Source: Hoylesella loescheii DSM 19665 = JCM 12249 = ATCC 15930
Lineage (GTDB): Bacteria > Bacteroidota > Bacteroidia > Bacteroidales > Bacteroidaceae
DNA length: 64,000 bases
Direction: 5' to 3'
NCBI RefSeq assembly: GCF_000378085.1
Contig: NZ_KB899221.1
Coordinates: 20,643-84,642 of the forward strand
A program made the translations under genes and the position numbers. Positions within the stretch are counted from its first letter, which is position 1. Each line of letters starts with the position of its first letter. A model generated the notes under the pieces. It did no database searches. It saw nothing but the letters and a program-made list of their open reading frames with translations, and had not been told where the DNA came from. Below are positions 35,449 to 44,890 of the stretch, piece after piece.

Positions 35449-35513
35449 AGCTCACAACCTTTAGCCTGTCAAACCTACGCATCAGAAACTCAAAAATTTA
35501 GAAACTCAGAGAC

Positions 35514-36311
35514 TTACGAATTCATCTTTCTCTCTTCGCGCTTAGCTTCGTTCCACAGCTCGTCCATCTCTTCGAGCGTCATCTCTGTCAGTGGCTTGCC
35601 CACCTTGATAGAATGTTGCTCTACATAGTTGAACCTTCGGATGAACTTTTGGTTGGTTTGCTCCAACGCGTTGTCGGGATTGAGGTGGTAAAGTCTTGCT
35701 GCATTGATTACGCTAAACAAGAAATCGCCCAGCTCTTGGGTAGATTTTTCCTTGTCTTCTCTTTTCAGTTCAGCTTCCAACTCGTCCAATTCTTCGCGCA
35801 CTTTCGCCCAAACGTCGTTCTTTTCTTTCCAATCGAAACCTACGTTTCGTGCTTTATCTTGTATGCGATAGGCCTTGATGACACTCGGTAGCGCATCAGG
35901 CACCCCCGAAAGCACCGTTTCGTTACCATCCTTTTCTTGCAACTTTATCTGCTCCCAGTTTTTCAACACCTGCTCTTCGTTATCGGCTTGCACGTCACCA
36001 TAAATGTGCGGATGTCTGAAAATCAGCTTGTCGGCCTCCTGGTTGCAAACGTCGGCTATGTCGAACTCACCCTTTTCGCTGGCCAACAGGGCGTAAAATG
36101 CGGTGTGCATCAATACGTCGCCCAGTTCTTTACAAACATTTTTCATGTCGTTCTTAGCCAAAGCGTCACACAGTTCGTATGTTTCTTCTATCGTATTCGG
36201 CCGCAGGCTTTCAAAGGTTTGCTTCTTATCCCACGGGCATTTCTCTCTCAAATCGTCGAGCACATCGAGCAATCGCCCAAAGGCTTCCATCTTTTCTTTT
36301 TTCGTATGCAT
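35514..36311 (-). CDS. mazG: nucleoside triphosphate pyrophosphohydrolase MazG
   Basis: A 265-aa tandem MazG protein that hydrolyses non-canonical NTPs. First domain: LREKCPWDKKQTFESLRPNTIEETYEL...KELGDVLMHTAFYALLA with the EExxE and ExxD metal motifs. Second domain: KVREELDELEAELKR...ELGDFLFSVINAARL. Start 36311 gives MHTKKEKMEAFGRLLDVLDDLR, the usual N-terminus. Confidence 0.95.
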   Translation of the reverse strand: MHTKKEKMEAFGRLLDVLDDLREKCPWDKKQTFESLRPNTIEETYELCDALAKNDMKNVCKELGDVLMHTAFYALLASEKGEFDIADVCNQEADKLIFRHPHIYGDVQADNEEQVLKNWEQIKLQEKDGNETVLSGVPDALPSVIKAYRIQDKARNVGFDWKEKNDVWAKVREELDELEAELKREDKEKSTQELGDFLFSVINAARLYHLNPDNALEQTNQKFIRRFNYVEQHSIKVGKPLTEMTLEEMDELWNEAKREERKMNS

Positions 36312-36381
36312 ACTATATGTTTGGTGTTGGCAAACGCCGTCCACCCCCAAAGGCTACATGGCGAATGCCGTTCTGCTGATG

Positions 36382-36389
36382 CAAAGATA
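36382..36389 (-). promoter_or_regulatory. candidate -7 element of mazG
   Basis: Minus-strand TATCTTTG, 70 bp upstream of the mazG start. The -33 box is not clear. Confidence 0.45.
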
Positions 36390-36485
36390 ATAAAAAATAA
36401 ACTGTAACGTTGAATAAAAGTGCTACATTTCGGCATTTCACATTTTATTCGTACTTTTACACCATCAAAAACGTCAAGTAGAAAA

Positions 36486-37484
36486 ATGAATTTTTACAAT
36501 CGGGAAGAGGCTAAACAACGCATGAATGACTTGGCCGAGCAGGCCGTGCCTTTTCTTTTCATTATAGATTACGATGCCAAACGCGCCGTGGTTGAACCCG
36601 AAAGCGAGGTGGATGCCAATGAATTGAAGTATTGTTTCAACGGTATAGGCAACGCCACACAAACCTCCCACCCCACCAACAACGACATTGAATGGCGCAT
36701 CGAACCACCCACCGAAGCCGAATATCAGCATAGTTTCAACATCGTTAGAAATGCCATGCTGGCCGGAAACAGCTATCTGGCCAACCTTACTTGCCGTGTA
36801 GGGCTGCAAACCAACCTCTCATTGCTCGACCTTTACCATGCGGCCAACGCGCGTTATCGGCTTTGGATGAAAGACAAGCTGGTGTGTTTCTCGCCCGAAA
36901 CGTTTGTAAAGATTTCGCGAGGGGAGATTCATTCGTACCCGATGAAAGGCACGGCCGAGGACGTTTCGCCACTGTCGGCCGAACAACTGTTGGCCAATGA
37001 GAAAGAAGCCGCCGAACATGCCACCATCGTAGACCTTATTAGAAACGACCTAAGCATGGTTGCCAGCAATGTGCGTGTGGAGCGTTACCGATACGTGGAG
37101 CGGCTGAACACCCACCGCGGACCGCTTTTGCAAACCAGTTCGGAGATAAAAGGGCAACTCATGCATCACCTAACGCAACGCCCTGGCGACGTTATTTTTT
37201 CGCAATTGCCTGCTGGTTCGATAACGGGCGCACCCAAAAAGAAAACCGTTGAGACAATTGCCGAGGCCGAAAATTATCATCGCGACTTCTATACGGGTGT
37301 GATGGGGCGATGGGATAACGGCGAATTGGATAGTGCAGTGATGATTAGGTTTATCGACCAACACGACGGTAAGCTGTACTTTAAGGCAGGTGGCGGCATC
37401 ACGGCAAAGAGCAATTGGAAAGACGAATACCACGAAGTGATTGAAAAAGTGTATGCACCAATTTGTAGAAACCATCAGGATTGA
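36486..37484 (+). CDS. pabB: aminodeoxychorismate synthase component I
   Basis: A 332-aa chorismate-utilising enzyme for 4-amino-4-deoxychorismate in folate synthesis. Diagnostic C-terminal parts: SPETFVKISRGEIHSYPMKGTAED, DLIRNDLSMVASNVRVERY, SSEIKGQL, and GSITGAPKKKTVETIAEAE. It lacks the long N-terminal domain of enteric PabB, as is usual for short forms. Start 36486 gives MNFYNREEAKQRMNDLAEQ. The next gene begins inside its last 32 bp. Confidence 0.92.
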   Translation: MNFYNREEAKQRMNDLAEQAVPFLFIIDYDAKRAVVEPESEVDANELKYCFNGIGNATQTSHPTNNDIEWRIEPPTEAEYQHSFNIVRNAMLAGNSYLANLTCRVGLQTNLSLLDLYHAANARYRLWMKDKLVCFSPETFVKISRGEIHSYPMKGTAEDVSPLSAEQLLANEKEAAEHATIVDLIRNDLSMVASNVRVERYRYVERLNTHRGPLLQTSSEIKGQLMHHLTQRPGDVIFSQLPAGSITGAPKKKTVETIAEAENYHRDFYTGVMGRWDNGELDSAVMIRFIDQHDGKLYFKAGGGITAKSNWKDEYHEVIEKVYAPICRNHQD

Positions 37485-38046
37485 GGGCAGAAAAGCCATA
37501 AATCTGTCCCTGCACGAGGCACGAATGAACGCCACGCGCATGCATTTTGCCCCACATGCCACACCCATTAGCCTGCAAAAGTGGCTCGATGATGCGCCAA
37601 TAAGCGATGAACGCATCAAGGCCAGAGTGGTTTACGACGCTGATGGGGTATGCGATACCACGTACCAAACATACAAGCGCCGCGAAATACAGTGGCTTCG
37701 CATGGTGGAAGACAACAATATCAGCTACACATTTAAAAGCAACGACCGCCACGAACTCGACCGATTGTTGGCTCTTCGCAATGGTTGCGACGAGGTGCTT
37801 ATCGTTAAAAACGGACTGATTACCGACACCTCGTTTACCAACGTGGCCTTCTTCGATGGACATAAGTGGGTCACGCCTGCCCAACCGCTACTAAATGGCA
37901 CCATGCGCCAATGGCTTTTACAGCGTGGCCAGCTAACGGAAGCACAGATTACACCAGCCTCTCTCGCCTCGTTCCAACGCATCATGCTCTTCAATGCCAT
38001 GATTGGCGCACACGAATTGGAACTCCCCACCACACATATTATATAA
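37453..38046 (+). CDS. pabC: class IV aminotransferase, probable aminodeoxychorismate lyase
   Basis: A 197-aa fold-type IV PLP protein, short for PabC (about 270). It begins MHQFVETIRIEGRKAINLSLHEARM. The likely PLP Lys lies in YTFKSNDRHELDRL, and the next conserved stretch is CDEVLIVKNGLITDTSFTNVAFFDG. Its start overlaps pabB by 32 bp, so the pair would supply both steps to p-aminobenzoate. The usual Glu in the TExSxxN motif is Asp here. Branched-chain transaminase activity is less likely given the context. Confidence 0.85.
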   Translation: MHQFVETIRIEGRKAINLSLHEARMNATRMHFAPHATPISLQKWLDDAPISDERIKARVVYDADGVCDTTYQTYKRREIQWLRMVEDNNISYTFKSNDRHELDRLLALRNGCDEVLIVKNGLITDTSFTNVAFFDGHKWVTPAQPLLNGTMRQWLLQRGQLTEAQITPASLASFQRIMLFNAMIGAHELELPTTHII

Positions 38047-38089
38047 AGAATAGCGCCCCACTTCGTGGCGTTAATCCAATGTTTTTTAG

Positions 38090-38097
38090 TAAATTTG
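38090..38097 (+). promoter_or_regulatory. candidate -7 element of valS
   Basis: TAAATTTG, exact TAnnTTTG match, 45 bp before the valS ATG. No -33 box is seen at the right spacing. Confidence 0.45.
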
Positions 38098-38142
38098 CAG
38101 TCTGTACACACGAAGTGAGACTTTATAACATTAACACAGGAT

Positions 38143-40818
38143 ATGGAAATAGCAAGTAAGTATGACCCCAGAGAAGTGGAAACCAAATGGTATCAATATT
38201 GGCTAGACAACAAACTCTTTGCCAGTAAGCCCGACGGAAGGGCTCCTTACACCGTGGTTATCCCTCCGCCCAACGTAACGGGCGTGCTACACATGGGCCA
38301 CATGCTTAACAACACGATACAAGACATCCTCGTTCGTCGTGCACGAATGGAGGGAAAGAACGCCTGTTGGGTGCCTGGCACCGACCACGCATCCATCGCC
38401 ACCGAGGCAAAAGTGGTGGCCAAGCTAGCCGAAAAGGGCGTGAAGAAAACGGATTTAAGCCGCAACGAGTTTCTAAAACACGCGTGGGATTGGACACACG
38501 AACACGGTGGCATCATCCTTAAACAGCTTAGACGCCTGGGCGCATCGTGCGATTGGGACCGAACGGCATTCACCATGGACGACGAACGCTCGGAAAGCGT
38601 CCTCAAAGTGTTCTGCGATCTCTACGAAAAGGGATTGATTTACCGCGGCGTTCGCATGGTTAACTGGGACCCCCAAGCACAAACGGCACTCTCCGACGAA
38701 GAGGTGGTGTACAAGGAAGAGCACTCCAAGCTCTTCTACCTTAAATATATGGTGGTCGAAGAACCAGGAAAATACGCCGTGGTAGCCACTACACGCCCCG
38801 AAACGATTATGGGCGACACCGCCATGTGCATCAATCCGAACGACCCGAAGAACTCTTGGCTGAAAGGCAAGCATGTTATCGTGCCGCTGGTAGGCCGCGA
38901 AATACCCGTGATTGAAGATGATTACGTGGACATTGAGTTTGGAACGGGGTGCTTGAAGGTAACTCCCGCACACGATATAAACGACCATAACCTGGGATTG
39001 AAGCACGGATTGGACACCATCGACATCTTTAACGACAACGGTACGCTATCCGAAGCGGCTGGTTTGTACGTTGGCATGGATCGCATGGACGTGCGCAAGC
39101 AAATCGCCAGCGATCTAGAAGCGGCTGGATTGATGGAAAAGACCGAGGACTACAACAACAAGGTGGGCTATTCAGAACGTACACACGTGCCCATCGAGCC
39201 GAAACTGTCTACCCAATGGTTCCTTAAAATGCAGCATTTTGCCGACTTGGCGCTGCAACCCGTTATGGACGACGACATCGCTTTCTATCCCCAAAAATAC
39301 AAAAACACCTATCGCCACTGGCTAGAAAACATCAAAGACTGGTGTATCAGCCGTCAGTTGTGGTGGGGACATCGCATCCCGGCCTATTATTTCACGGCCA
39401 AAGGAAAGCGCGAATGTGTGGTGGCGCTCAATGCCGAAGAAGCGCTCACTAAGGCCAAAGCCGTGTGCAGCACCCTCACCGCTACCGATTTGGAGCAAGA
39501 TGAGGACTGTTTGGACACGTGGTTCTCGTCTTGGTTGTGGCCCATCTCGGTGTTCAACGGCATCAACCAACCCGATAACGAGGAGATAAACTACTATTAT
39601 CCCACGAGCGACCTTGTAACAGGACCCGACATTATTTTCTTCTGGGTGGCCCGAATGATTATGGCTGGGTACGAATATCGTGGTAAAATGCCTTTCAAGA
39701 ACGTGTATTTCACGGGTATCGTACGCGACAAATTGGGACGCAAAATGTCGAAATCGCTCGGCAACTCGCCTGACCCCATCGAACTGATAGAGCAATATGG
39801 CGCCGACGGTGTTCGTATGGGCATGATGCTTTCGGCACCTGCGGGCAACGATATTCTTTTCGATGAGGCACTATGCGAACAAGGACGTAACTTCAACAAC
39901 AAAATTTGGAACGCGTTTAGGCTCGTTAAGGGCTGGGAAGTTAGCGACCAACCGCAACCCAAAGCCAGCCGAATTGCCTGTCAATGGTTCGAAGCCAAGC
40001 TACGTCAAACCAACGAAGAACTGAACGACTTGTTCTCTAAGTACCGCATTTCGGAAGCTCTTATGGCGGTATATCGTCTTTTCTGGGACGAGTTCTCAAG
40101 CTGGTATCTCGAAATGGTGAAGCCTGCTTACGGCTCACCCATAGATAGCCACACCTACAACGCCACGTTGCGCTACTTCGAAACGTTGCTCAACATGCTG
40201 CATCCCTTCATGCCCTTCATTACCGAAGAGCTGTGGCAACACATCGCCGAACGCAAAGAGGGCGAATCGATTATGTGCCAATACCTGAAAATAGATGCAC
40301 CCACGGAGGCCGACAATAAGCTGAACGCCAAGATGGAATTAGTCAAACAGATTATCAGTGGCGTGAGAACAATGCGTAGTCAAGAGCGATTGTCCCCAAA
40401 AGACAAGTTCGACCTACGATACATGGGCAAAGAAAACATTTGGCAAGACTATGTAAGTCTAATTGAAAAGATGGCCAATGTAGGCTTTACAAGTGAGCCT
40501 CCTATAACAAATGGAACTTATACTTTCATGGTTGAAACCCACGAATTTGTTGTACATATTGGCAATCTAATTGACTTTGAAACAAAGATTAGTAAACTAG
40601 AGGCGCAATTGACGCACCTCGAAGGTTTCCTTGCCGGCATCAAAAAGAAACTGTCTAACGAACGCTTTGTGGCCAACGCCCCCGAAGCAGTTGTGGCCTT
40701 GGAACGCAAGAAACAAAGCGACTCGGAAGAAAAGATTACCGCACTAAAAGCGTCTATCGAGGAATTGAAGAAAGATAAAGAGAGATTTGGGAACTCCCCC
40801 TTTACTGGATTGTTTTGA
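38143..40818 (+). CDS. valS: valyl-tRNA synthetase
   Basis: An 891-aa class I synthetase. It has the HIGH motif as HMGHMLNN (about residue 47), the CP1 editing insertion ([31 protein letters not shown]), KMSKS ([13 protein letters not shown], about 533), an anticodon-binding domain ([15 protein letters not shown]) and a C-terminal coiled coil (about 825-885), all in the right order. Length is normal. Confidence 0.97.
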   Translation: MEIASKYDPREVETKWYQYWLDNKLFASKPDGRAPYTVVIPPPNVTGVLHMGHMLNNTIQDILVRRARMEGKNACWVPGTDHASIATEAKVVAKLAEKGVKKTDLSRNEFLKHAWDWTHEHGGIILKQLRRLGASCDWDRTAFTMDDERSESVLKVFCDLYEKGLIYRGVRMVNWDPQAQTALSDEEVVYKEEHSKLFYLKYMVVEEPGKYAVVATTRPETIMGDTAMCINPNDPKNSWLKGKHVIVPLVGREIPVIEDDYVDIEFGTGCLKVTPAHDINDHNLGLKHGLDTIDIFNDNGTLSEAAGLYVGMDRMDVRKQIASDLEAAGLMEKTEDYNNKVGYSERTHVPIEPKLSTQWFLKMQHFADLALQPVMDDDIAFYPQKYKNTYRHWLENIKDWCISRQLWWGHRIPAYYFTAKGKRECVVALNAEEALTKAKAVCSTLTATDLEQDEDCLDTWFSSWLWPISVFNGINQPDNEEINYYYPTSDLVTGPDIIFFWVARMIMAGYEYRGKMPFKNVYFTGIVRDKLGRKMSKSLGNSPDPIELIEQYGADGVRMGMMLSAPAGNDILFDEALCEQGRNFNNKIWNAFRLVKGWEVSDQPQPKASRIACQWFEAKLRQTNEELNDLFSKYRISEALMAVYRLFWDEFSSWYLEMVKPAYGSPIDSHTYNATLRYFETLLNMLHPFMPFITEELWQHIAERKEGESIMCQYLKIDAPTEADNKLNAKMELVKQIISGVRTMRSQERLSPKDKFDLRYMGKENIWQDYVSLIEKMANVGFTSEPPITNGTYTFMVETHEFVVHIGNLIDFETKISKLEAQLTHLEGFLAGIKKKLSNERFVANAPEAVVALERKKQSDSEEKITALKASIEELKKDKERFGNSPFTGLF

Positions 40819-41018
40819 ATCGTGAATTTATATAACATCCCTTTAAACGCGGACTTGGCGTAACAAACGCACCATCACCCACCTACAAACGAAGTTCCTG
40901 AACCGCTCCGCACCATCAAACACGCCCTTGCACACGCAAAATATGGTGACACGCAAGTAAAACAATGGCAGCGAACGGTGCAGGAACTTCTTCCCATTTC
41001 ATCCCCAACATCCCTTTC

Positions 41019-42224
41019 ATGCAAAAGAAACTCACTTCATTACTCATACTCTTGGCAACGCTCTTCATCGTGAGTTGTCAAGAAGATGTGCCTGCACCCT
41101 ACCCCGTTCCCAAAAACTTGCCCAACAAAACCATCTTTGTCTACATGCCATGGAGTGCCGCCAGAAACAACGAGACAGGTAGTTTGTACAACAATTTTCT
41201 GCAAAACATCGAAGATATTGAGGCTGCCATCGAGGCCGAAAAGGGATTGGGACGCAATAAACTGATGGTGTTTATCGCCACATCAGCCAACCATGCGGTG
41301 CTGATAGAAGTGAAATATGCTGCCAATGGCAGATGTCAGCGCGACACGCTACAACACTTCGACAAGCACAACATGCCTGCTTACACCACGGCTAACGGCT
41401 TAGCAAGTTTGCTAAGCAAAGTAAAGGTGGAGGCTCCTGCCAAACAATACGCCCTCATTGTGGGCTGCCATGGCACGGGTTGGCTTTTCTCAGAGGGTAA
41501 GAGCAGGGCTCGCACACGCTATTTCGGTGGAAGCGACCATTATTTTCAAACCAACATCCCCACGTTGGCTGCGGCCATAGAGCAAGCTAAGATGCGAATG
41601 CAATTCGTTATGTTCGACGACTGCTATATGTCTAACGTGGAAGTGGCCTACGAAATGCGCCACGCCACCGACTATCTCATTGGTTGTTGCAGCGAGATTA
41701 TGGCCTACGGCATGCCCTATAAGAACATTTGGAAACACCTGACACAGCCAAAACCCAACTATAAGGAGGTTGTTAACGAGTTCCACAATTTTTATTCGAA
41801 CTATAAATGGCCATACGGCAACATCGGCGTTACCGATTGCAGCAAGGTGGAAGAAGTGGCTGCGCGCATGAAAACGATTAACGCCGCAACCGCAAACAAT
41901 GCCAAGCTCATTGATTGGAAAGACATTCAGCGACTTGACGGGTACGAAAAGACCATCTTTTTTGACATGGGCGACTACGTGAACAAGCTCTGCAACACAC
42001 CCGAAACACAGTCAATGGCACATGAGATGCAATCTGCCCTTGCCCAGTTGGTCCCATATAAGTCTTATACTCCATATATTTACACAGCCCTTGAGCAACA
42101 TTACCCTTCAACAATCCCCGTAAATGCGTATTGCGGAATTACCATCAGCGACCCCACGCAGTCGGATTTCGAAAACGCCTTAACCACCAAAAGGGAAACC
42201 AGTTGGTGGAAAGCAACACATTAA
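41019..42224 (+). CDS. clostripain-family (C11) peptidase lipoprotein
   Basis: A 401-aa protein starting MQKKLTSLLILLATLFIVSC with lipobox IVSC, so surface- or periplasm-anchored. The caspase-like C11 fold shows catalytic His in IVGCHGTGW and Cys in MFDDCYMSNVEVAYE. No self-cleaving propeptide is obvious. C11 enzymes usually cut after Arg or Lys. An upstream ATG at 40965 would add 18 non-signal residues. A strong hairpin follows after about 75 bp. Confidence 0.85.
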   Translation: MQKKLTSLLILLATLFIVSCQEDVPAPYPVPKNLPNKTIFVYMPWSAARNNETGSLYNNFLQNIEDIEAAIEAEKGLGRNKLMVFIATSANHAVLIEVKYAANGRCQRDTLQHFDKHNMPAYTTANGLASLLSKVKVEAPAKQYALIVGCHGTGWLFSEGKSRARTRYFGGSDHYFQTNIPTLAAAIEQAKMRMQFVMFDDCYMSNVEVAYEMRHATDYLIGCCSEIMAYGMPYKNIWKHLTQPKPNYKEVVNEFHNFYSNYKWPYGNIGVTDCSKVEEVAARMKTINAATANNAKLIDWKDIQRLDGYEKTIFFDMGDYVNKLCNTPETQSMAHEMQSALAQLVPYKSYTPYIYTALEQHYPSTIPVNAYCGITISDPTQSDFENALTTKRETSWWKATH

Positions 42225-42298
42225 TAATAGGAGTTGTACACTAAATATTAAGGATTTATTCTAACGAATTAAGCGATTAATCTAACAACTTAACAAGC

Positions 42299-42339
42299 AA
42301 ATGCCTACGTCTTTCAGTATTTCGAAGACGTAGGCATTT
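42299..42339 (+). terminator. hairpin after the C11 peptidase gene
   Basis: Perfect 15-bp stem AAATGCCTACGTCTT / AAGACGTAGGCATTT around an 11-nt loop. The A-rich and T-rich edges would allow use in either direction. Confidence 0.75.
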
Positions 42340-42385
42340 GCATGATTGCCCACTAAATTACACCAATAAGGCTGCGTCTAACATG

Positions 42386-42870
42386 ATTATACGCGAATTC
42401 GGGATAAAAGATGTTCGCTATGTCAACTATCGCATAGCGCTAGTTGGCGAGACGGCTATTCGTTTTTTATCTATTCCTGCTCAAGAAAGCATCGTATCTT
42501 ATCTCGAATTCACGTAACATTTGATACTAGCTTGGCACAATCTAGACGGTTCATTCCACAGCCTATCACCGCCACCAATTCACCCTTCCTAGCTCCAAAC
42601 GCCATCTTTCACACCTCATCATATAAGCTCTTATAGTGAGCTTTTTAAGCTCCCGCTTTGTTACAGCTAAGATGGAAACCTGTTCCAGATAAGTTGGAAC
42701 AGTGTTCCAATTCAACTGGAACAGCATTCCAGATGACATGGAACAGCCGTCCAAAACATATTTAACACGGTGATTAATGTAATCATGCATCATCAGGGCT
42801 TAGAAGTCGCATTCCCGGAACGATGAAAATGCGAACGACGGAAGGGTTAATTGGCGAGTTTGGGATAAGA
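42386..42870. repeat. composite repeat, partial copy in reverse orientation
   Basis: Starts ATACGCGAATTCGGGATAAAAG and matches the right module of the 15624 copy in reverse (CTATGTCAACTATCGC and ACGTAACATTTGATA... stretches). It continues through the core and GTTCCA array, then the inner edge of the left module (TTAATTGGCGAGTTTGGGATAAGAAGCCATG), after which similarity ends near 42870. So the left module is truncated here. Confidence 0.75.
42659..42746. repeat. GTTCCA palindrome array, exact 22-bp pitch
   Basis: Four units at 42659, 42681, 42703 and 42725, each 22 bp, of the form TGTTCCA-N7-TGGAACA-G. This is the cleanest of the three arrays of this family. Confidence 0.9.
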
Positions 42871-42985
42871 AGCCATGTACCATTTTACTGCGTTCGCTAG
42901 AACAAAACACCTGGTAAACAACGCGTCATCAGCAACTAAAAAACGGCCTGAACAAACACCTTAAACTATCATACAAACACTTTTT

Positions 42986-43099
42986 GACGCTACAAAGATT
43001 GTTGTACTCTCCCTACAAGCACCTTGTAGTGCCCGTACAAGCATTTTGTAGTGCCACTACAAGTGCTTTGTAGTGACCATACAAGCACTTTGTAGCATC
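42986..43099. repeat. TTGTAG/CTACAA palindrome array, 22-bp pitch
   Basis: Units at about 42999, 43021, 43043 and 43065, each 22 bp, with half units at both ends (CTACAAAGA at 42990, ACTTTGTAG at 43087). Same family as 7787-7896. It stands 115 bp from the partial GTTCCA element. Confidence 0.85.
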
Positions 43100-43209
43100 T
43101 TCAACAGTGCTCTATACAAATATCACTTGTGTGTTTAGCCTTGCACAAACATGGCATATTACTCCCCTCTCTCTTTGGAGAAGGGCTATGAGTGAGGCTT
43201 TTTTATCCC

Positions 43210-43911
43210 TTATTCATAATCATCAATCACGTTATTCATAAAGTCCATCATGGGCTTGCCCACTTTAAATATCCGCGTCATCTCGTCTATCCAGGCATCA
43301 CCCTCAAAGAAATTGTCGGGCACTTTCACCCATACGCAATAGTCTTTCATGCGCAGATACTGTATAAACTCATAGTCGCGAGGAAATCCACTGGGTGCAC
43401 TTTTAAGCGAATCAAGCCCAAAACCACGCGTACCTTCTCCCCATTTGGTTTCGTTGGGTCTACCAAACAGGTCTACGAAAGCCTTATTTTCCACAATGCT
43501 ACGCCATGTATCGATGTTGCCCATTATCTCGTTGCGGCACGAAGTGAGAATATTCGTGGGCAGCCAATAACCTCCCACGGCCAAAAGGCATTTTCCTTGT
43601 TCCACATGTAGGTAATAACCACCGCGCAAAGCCTTTTTACCTTTGGCGCACATGTATGCGCCGAAGTGGTTTTTGTATGGCGACTTGTCGGCCGAAAAAC
43701 GCGTATCGCGGTTAAAACGATACACACAATCCTTCACTTGCAGGTGACTAATCTCGCTATCGAACAGTGAAATGGCACTTAATGCTTGGCGAACACCCGC
43801 TTCAAAATCGGCCCTACATGCCGTATATTCATCCTTATGTGCCTGATACCAATCGCGATTGTTATTCGCCGACAGCTCGGCCAGATAGTTTAAAATACGC
43901 TTAACGTTCAT
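43210..43911 (-). CDS. DUF2461 (TIGR02453) family protein
   Basis: A 233-aa cytosolic protein with the family pattern: ILNYLAELSANNNRDWYQAHKDEY, VYRFNRDTRFSADKSPYKNHFGAYM, GGYYLHVEQGKCLLAVGGYWLP and DYEFIQYLRMKDYCVWVKV. The family is widespread; its function is unknown. Start as given; complete length. Confidence 0.85.
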   Translation of the reverse strand: MNVKRILNYLAELSANNNRDWYQAHKDEYTACRADFEAGVRQALSAISLFDSEISHLQVKDCVYRFNRDTRFSADKSPYKNHFGAYMCAKGKKALRGGYYLHVEQGKCLLAVGGYWLPTNILTSCRNEIMGNIDTWRSIVENKAFVDLFGRPNETKWGEGTRGFGLDSLKSAPSGFPRDYEFIQYLRMKDYCVWVKVPDNFFEGDAWIDEMTRIFKVGKPMMDFMNNVIDDYE

Positions 43912-44091
43912 CTTCTCTAATATTTATTGCTTTTAAAGGCTAGCAATCGGTTATCGCCTAGCCCATCATTATATTGTTCTTACATTATTCGTTTCGCACA
44001 AAAGCTTGATTTTAAAACCATCGCGCCCTTGCTTAACACGCTCTATTTTAGATGAAAAGCACAACGAATAAAACAGGCCAAAACCAGCTTT

Positions 44092-44158
44092 TCTCCCTGT
44101 TCCCTTTCCTACTTTTCACTTTTTCACCCTTTCCATCTTTTCACCCTTTCACCCTTAT
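44092..44158. repeat. TTTTCACCC short-word array at the end of nth
   Basis: Six or so copies of TTTTCACCCTTTC-like words lie directly behind the nth stop. The same word type stands behind the coaBC stop (23895-23935). Confidence 0.6.
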
Positions 44159-44805
44159 TCGAGTTTCGAACCCTCCAAAAGCTTAGGGCAAATGTCGTTA
44201 AACACACACTCTTCACATTTAGGCTTTCGGCTTACGCACACATATCGGCCATGAAGCAGCAGCCAATGGTGTGCCTTATTCACATCTACGCTGGGTATGT
44301 GGCGCAGCAATTCTTGCTCTACTTTCAGCGGCGTGTTGGCTTTTTTGCTCACCAAGCCCATTCTATGGCTCACACGATATACGTGCGTGTCTACCGCCAT
44401 GTTAGGTTTGTCGAACCAAACGGCCTGCATCACGTTCGCCGTTTTGCGTCCTACGCCAGGCAGCGTGGTAAGTTCGGCCGTGGTACTGGGCATTTCTCCC
44501 TTGAAATCGTCTACCAATTTGCGCGCCATAGCCACCAGATGGTTGGCCTTAGCATTAGGGTAGCTCACCGATTTAACGTACTCGAACACCTCTTCTACTT
44601 CGGCTTTGGCCATCGCTTCGGCCGTGGGAAAACGCGCGAACAAGGCAGGTGTAACCTGATTGATGCGCTTATCGGTGCATTGCGCACTGAGCAACGTGGC
44701 CACCAACAGCTGAAAGGCAGAGCCAAACTCAAGTTCGGTGGTTACAATTGGTGCTTGCGCGCGAAAGTAATCCAGAATGTATTTGTATCGTTCGTTTCTT
44801 GTCAT
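44155..44805 (-). CDS. nth: endonuclease III
   Basis: A 216-aa DNA glycosylase/AP lyase for oxidised pyrimidines. Helix-hairpin-helix LTTLPGVGRKTANVMQAVWF (with catalytic Lys about 120), catalytic Asp in VDTHVYRVSHRMGL, and the 4Fe-4S cluster C-x6-C-x2-C-x5-C in CVSRKPKCEECVFNDICP. Length is normal. Confidence 0.96.
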   Translation of the reverse strand: MTRNERYKYILDYFRAQAPIVTTELEFGSAFQLLVATLLSAQCTDKRINQVTPALFARFPTAEAMAKAEVEEVFEYVKSVSYPNAKANHLVAMARKLVDDFKGEMPSTTAELTTLPGVGRKTANVMQAVWFDKPNMAVDTHVYRVSHRMGLVSKKANTPLKVEQELLRHIPSVDVNKAHHWLLLHGRYVCVSRKPKCEECVFNDICPKLLEGSKLE

Positions 44806-44890
44806 CGCTAAAAATAAGTGCCAAATGGCATTACGTTAAATATGTTTTGCGCCTGCACCAAGGCATGAAGCGCCATGAAGGGGCAAGTGT

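Noticed and set aside
37453..38046. Truncated pabC
   Set aside because: At 197 aa it is short, but the PLP-Lys stretch and following strand are present, and it is tightly coupled to pabB; compact forms are plausible, so it is not called a pseudogene.
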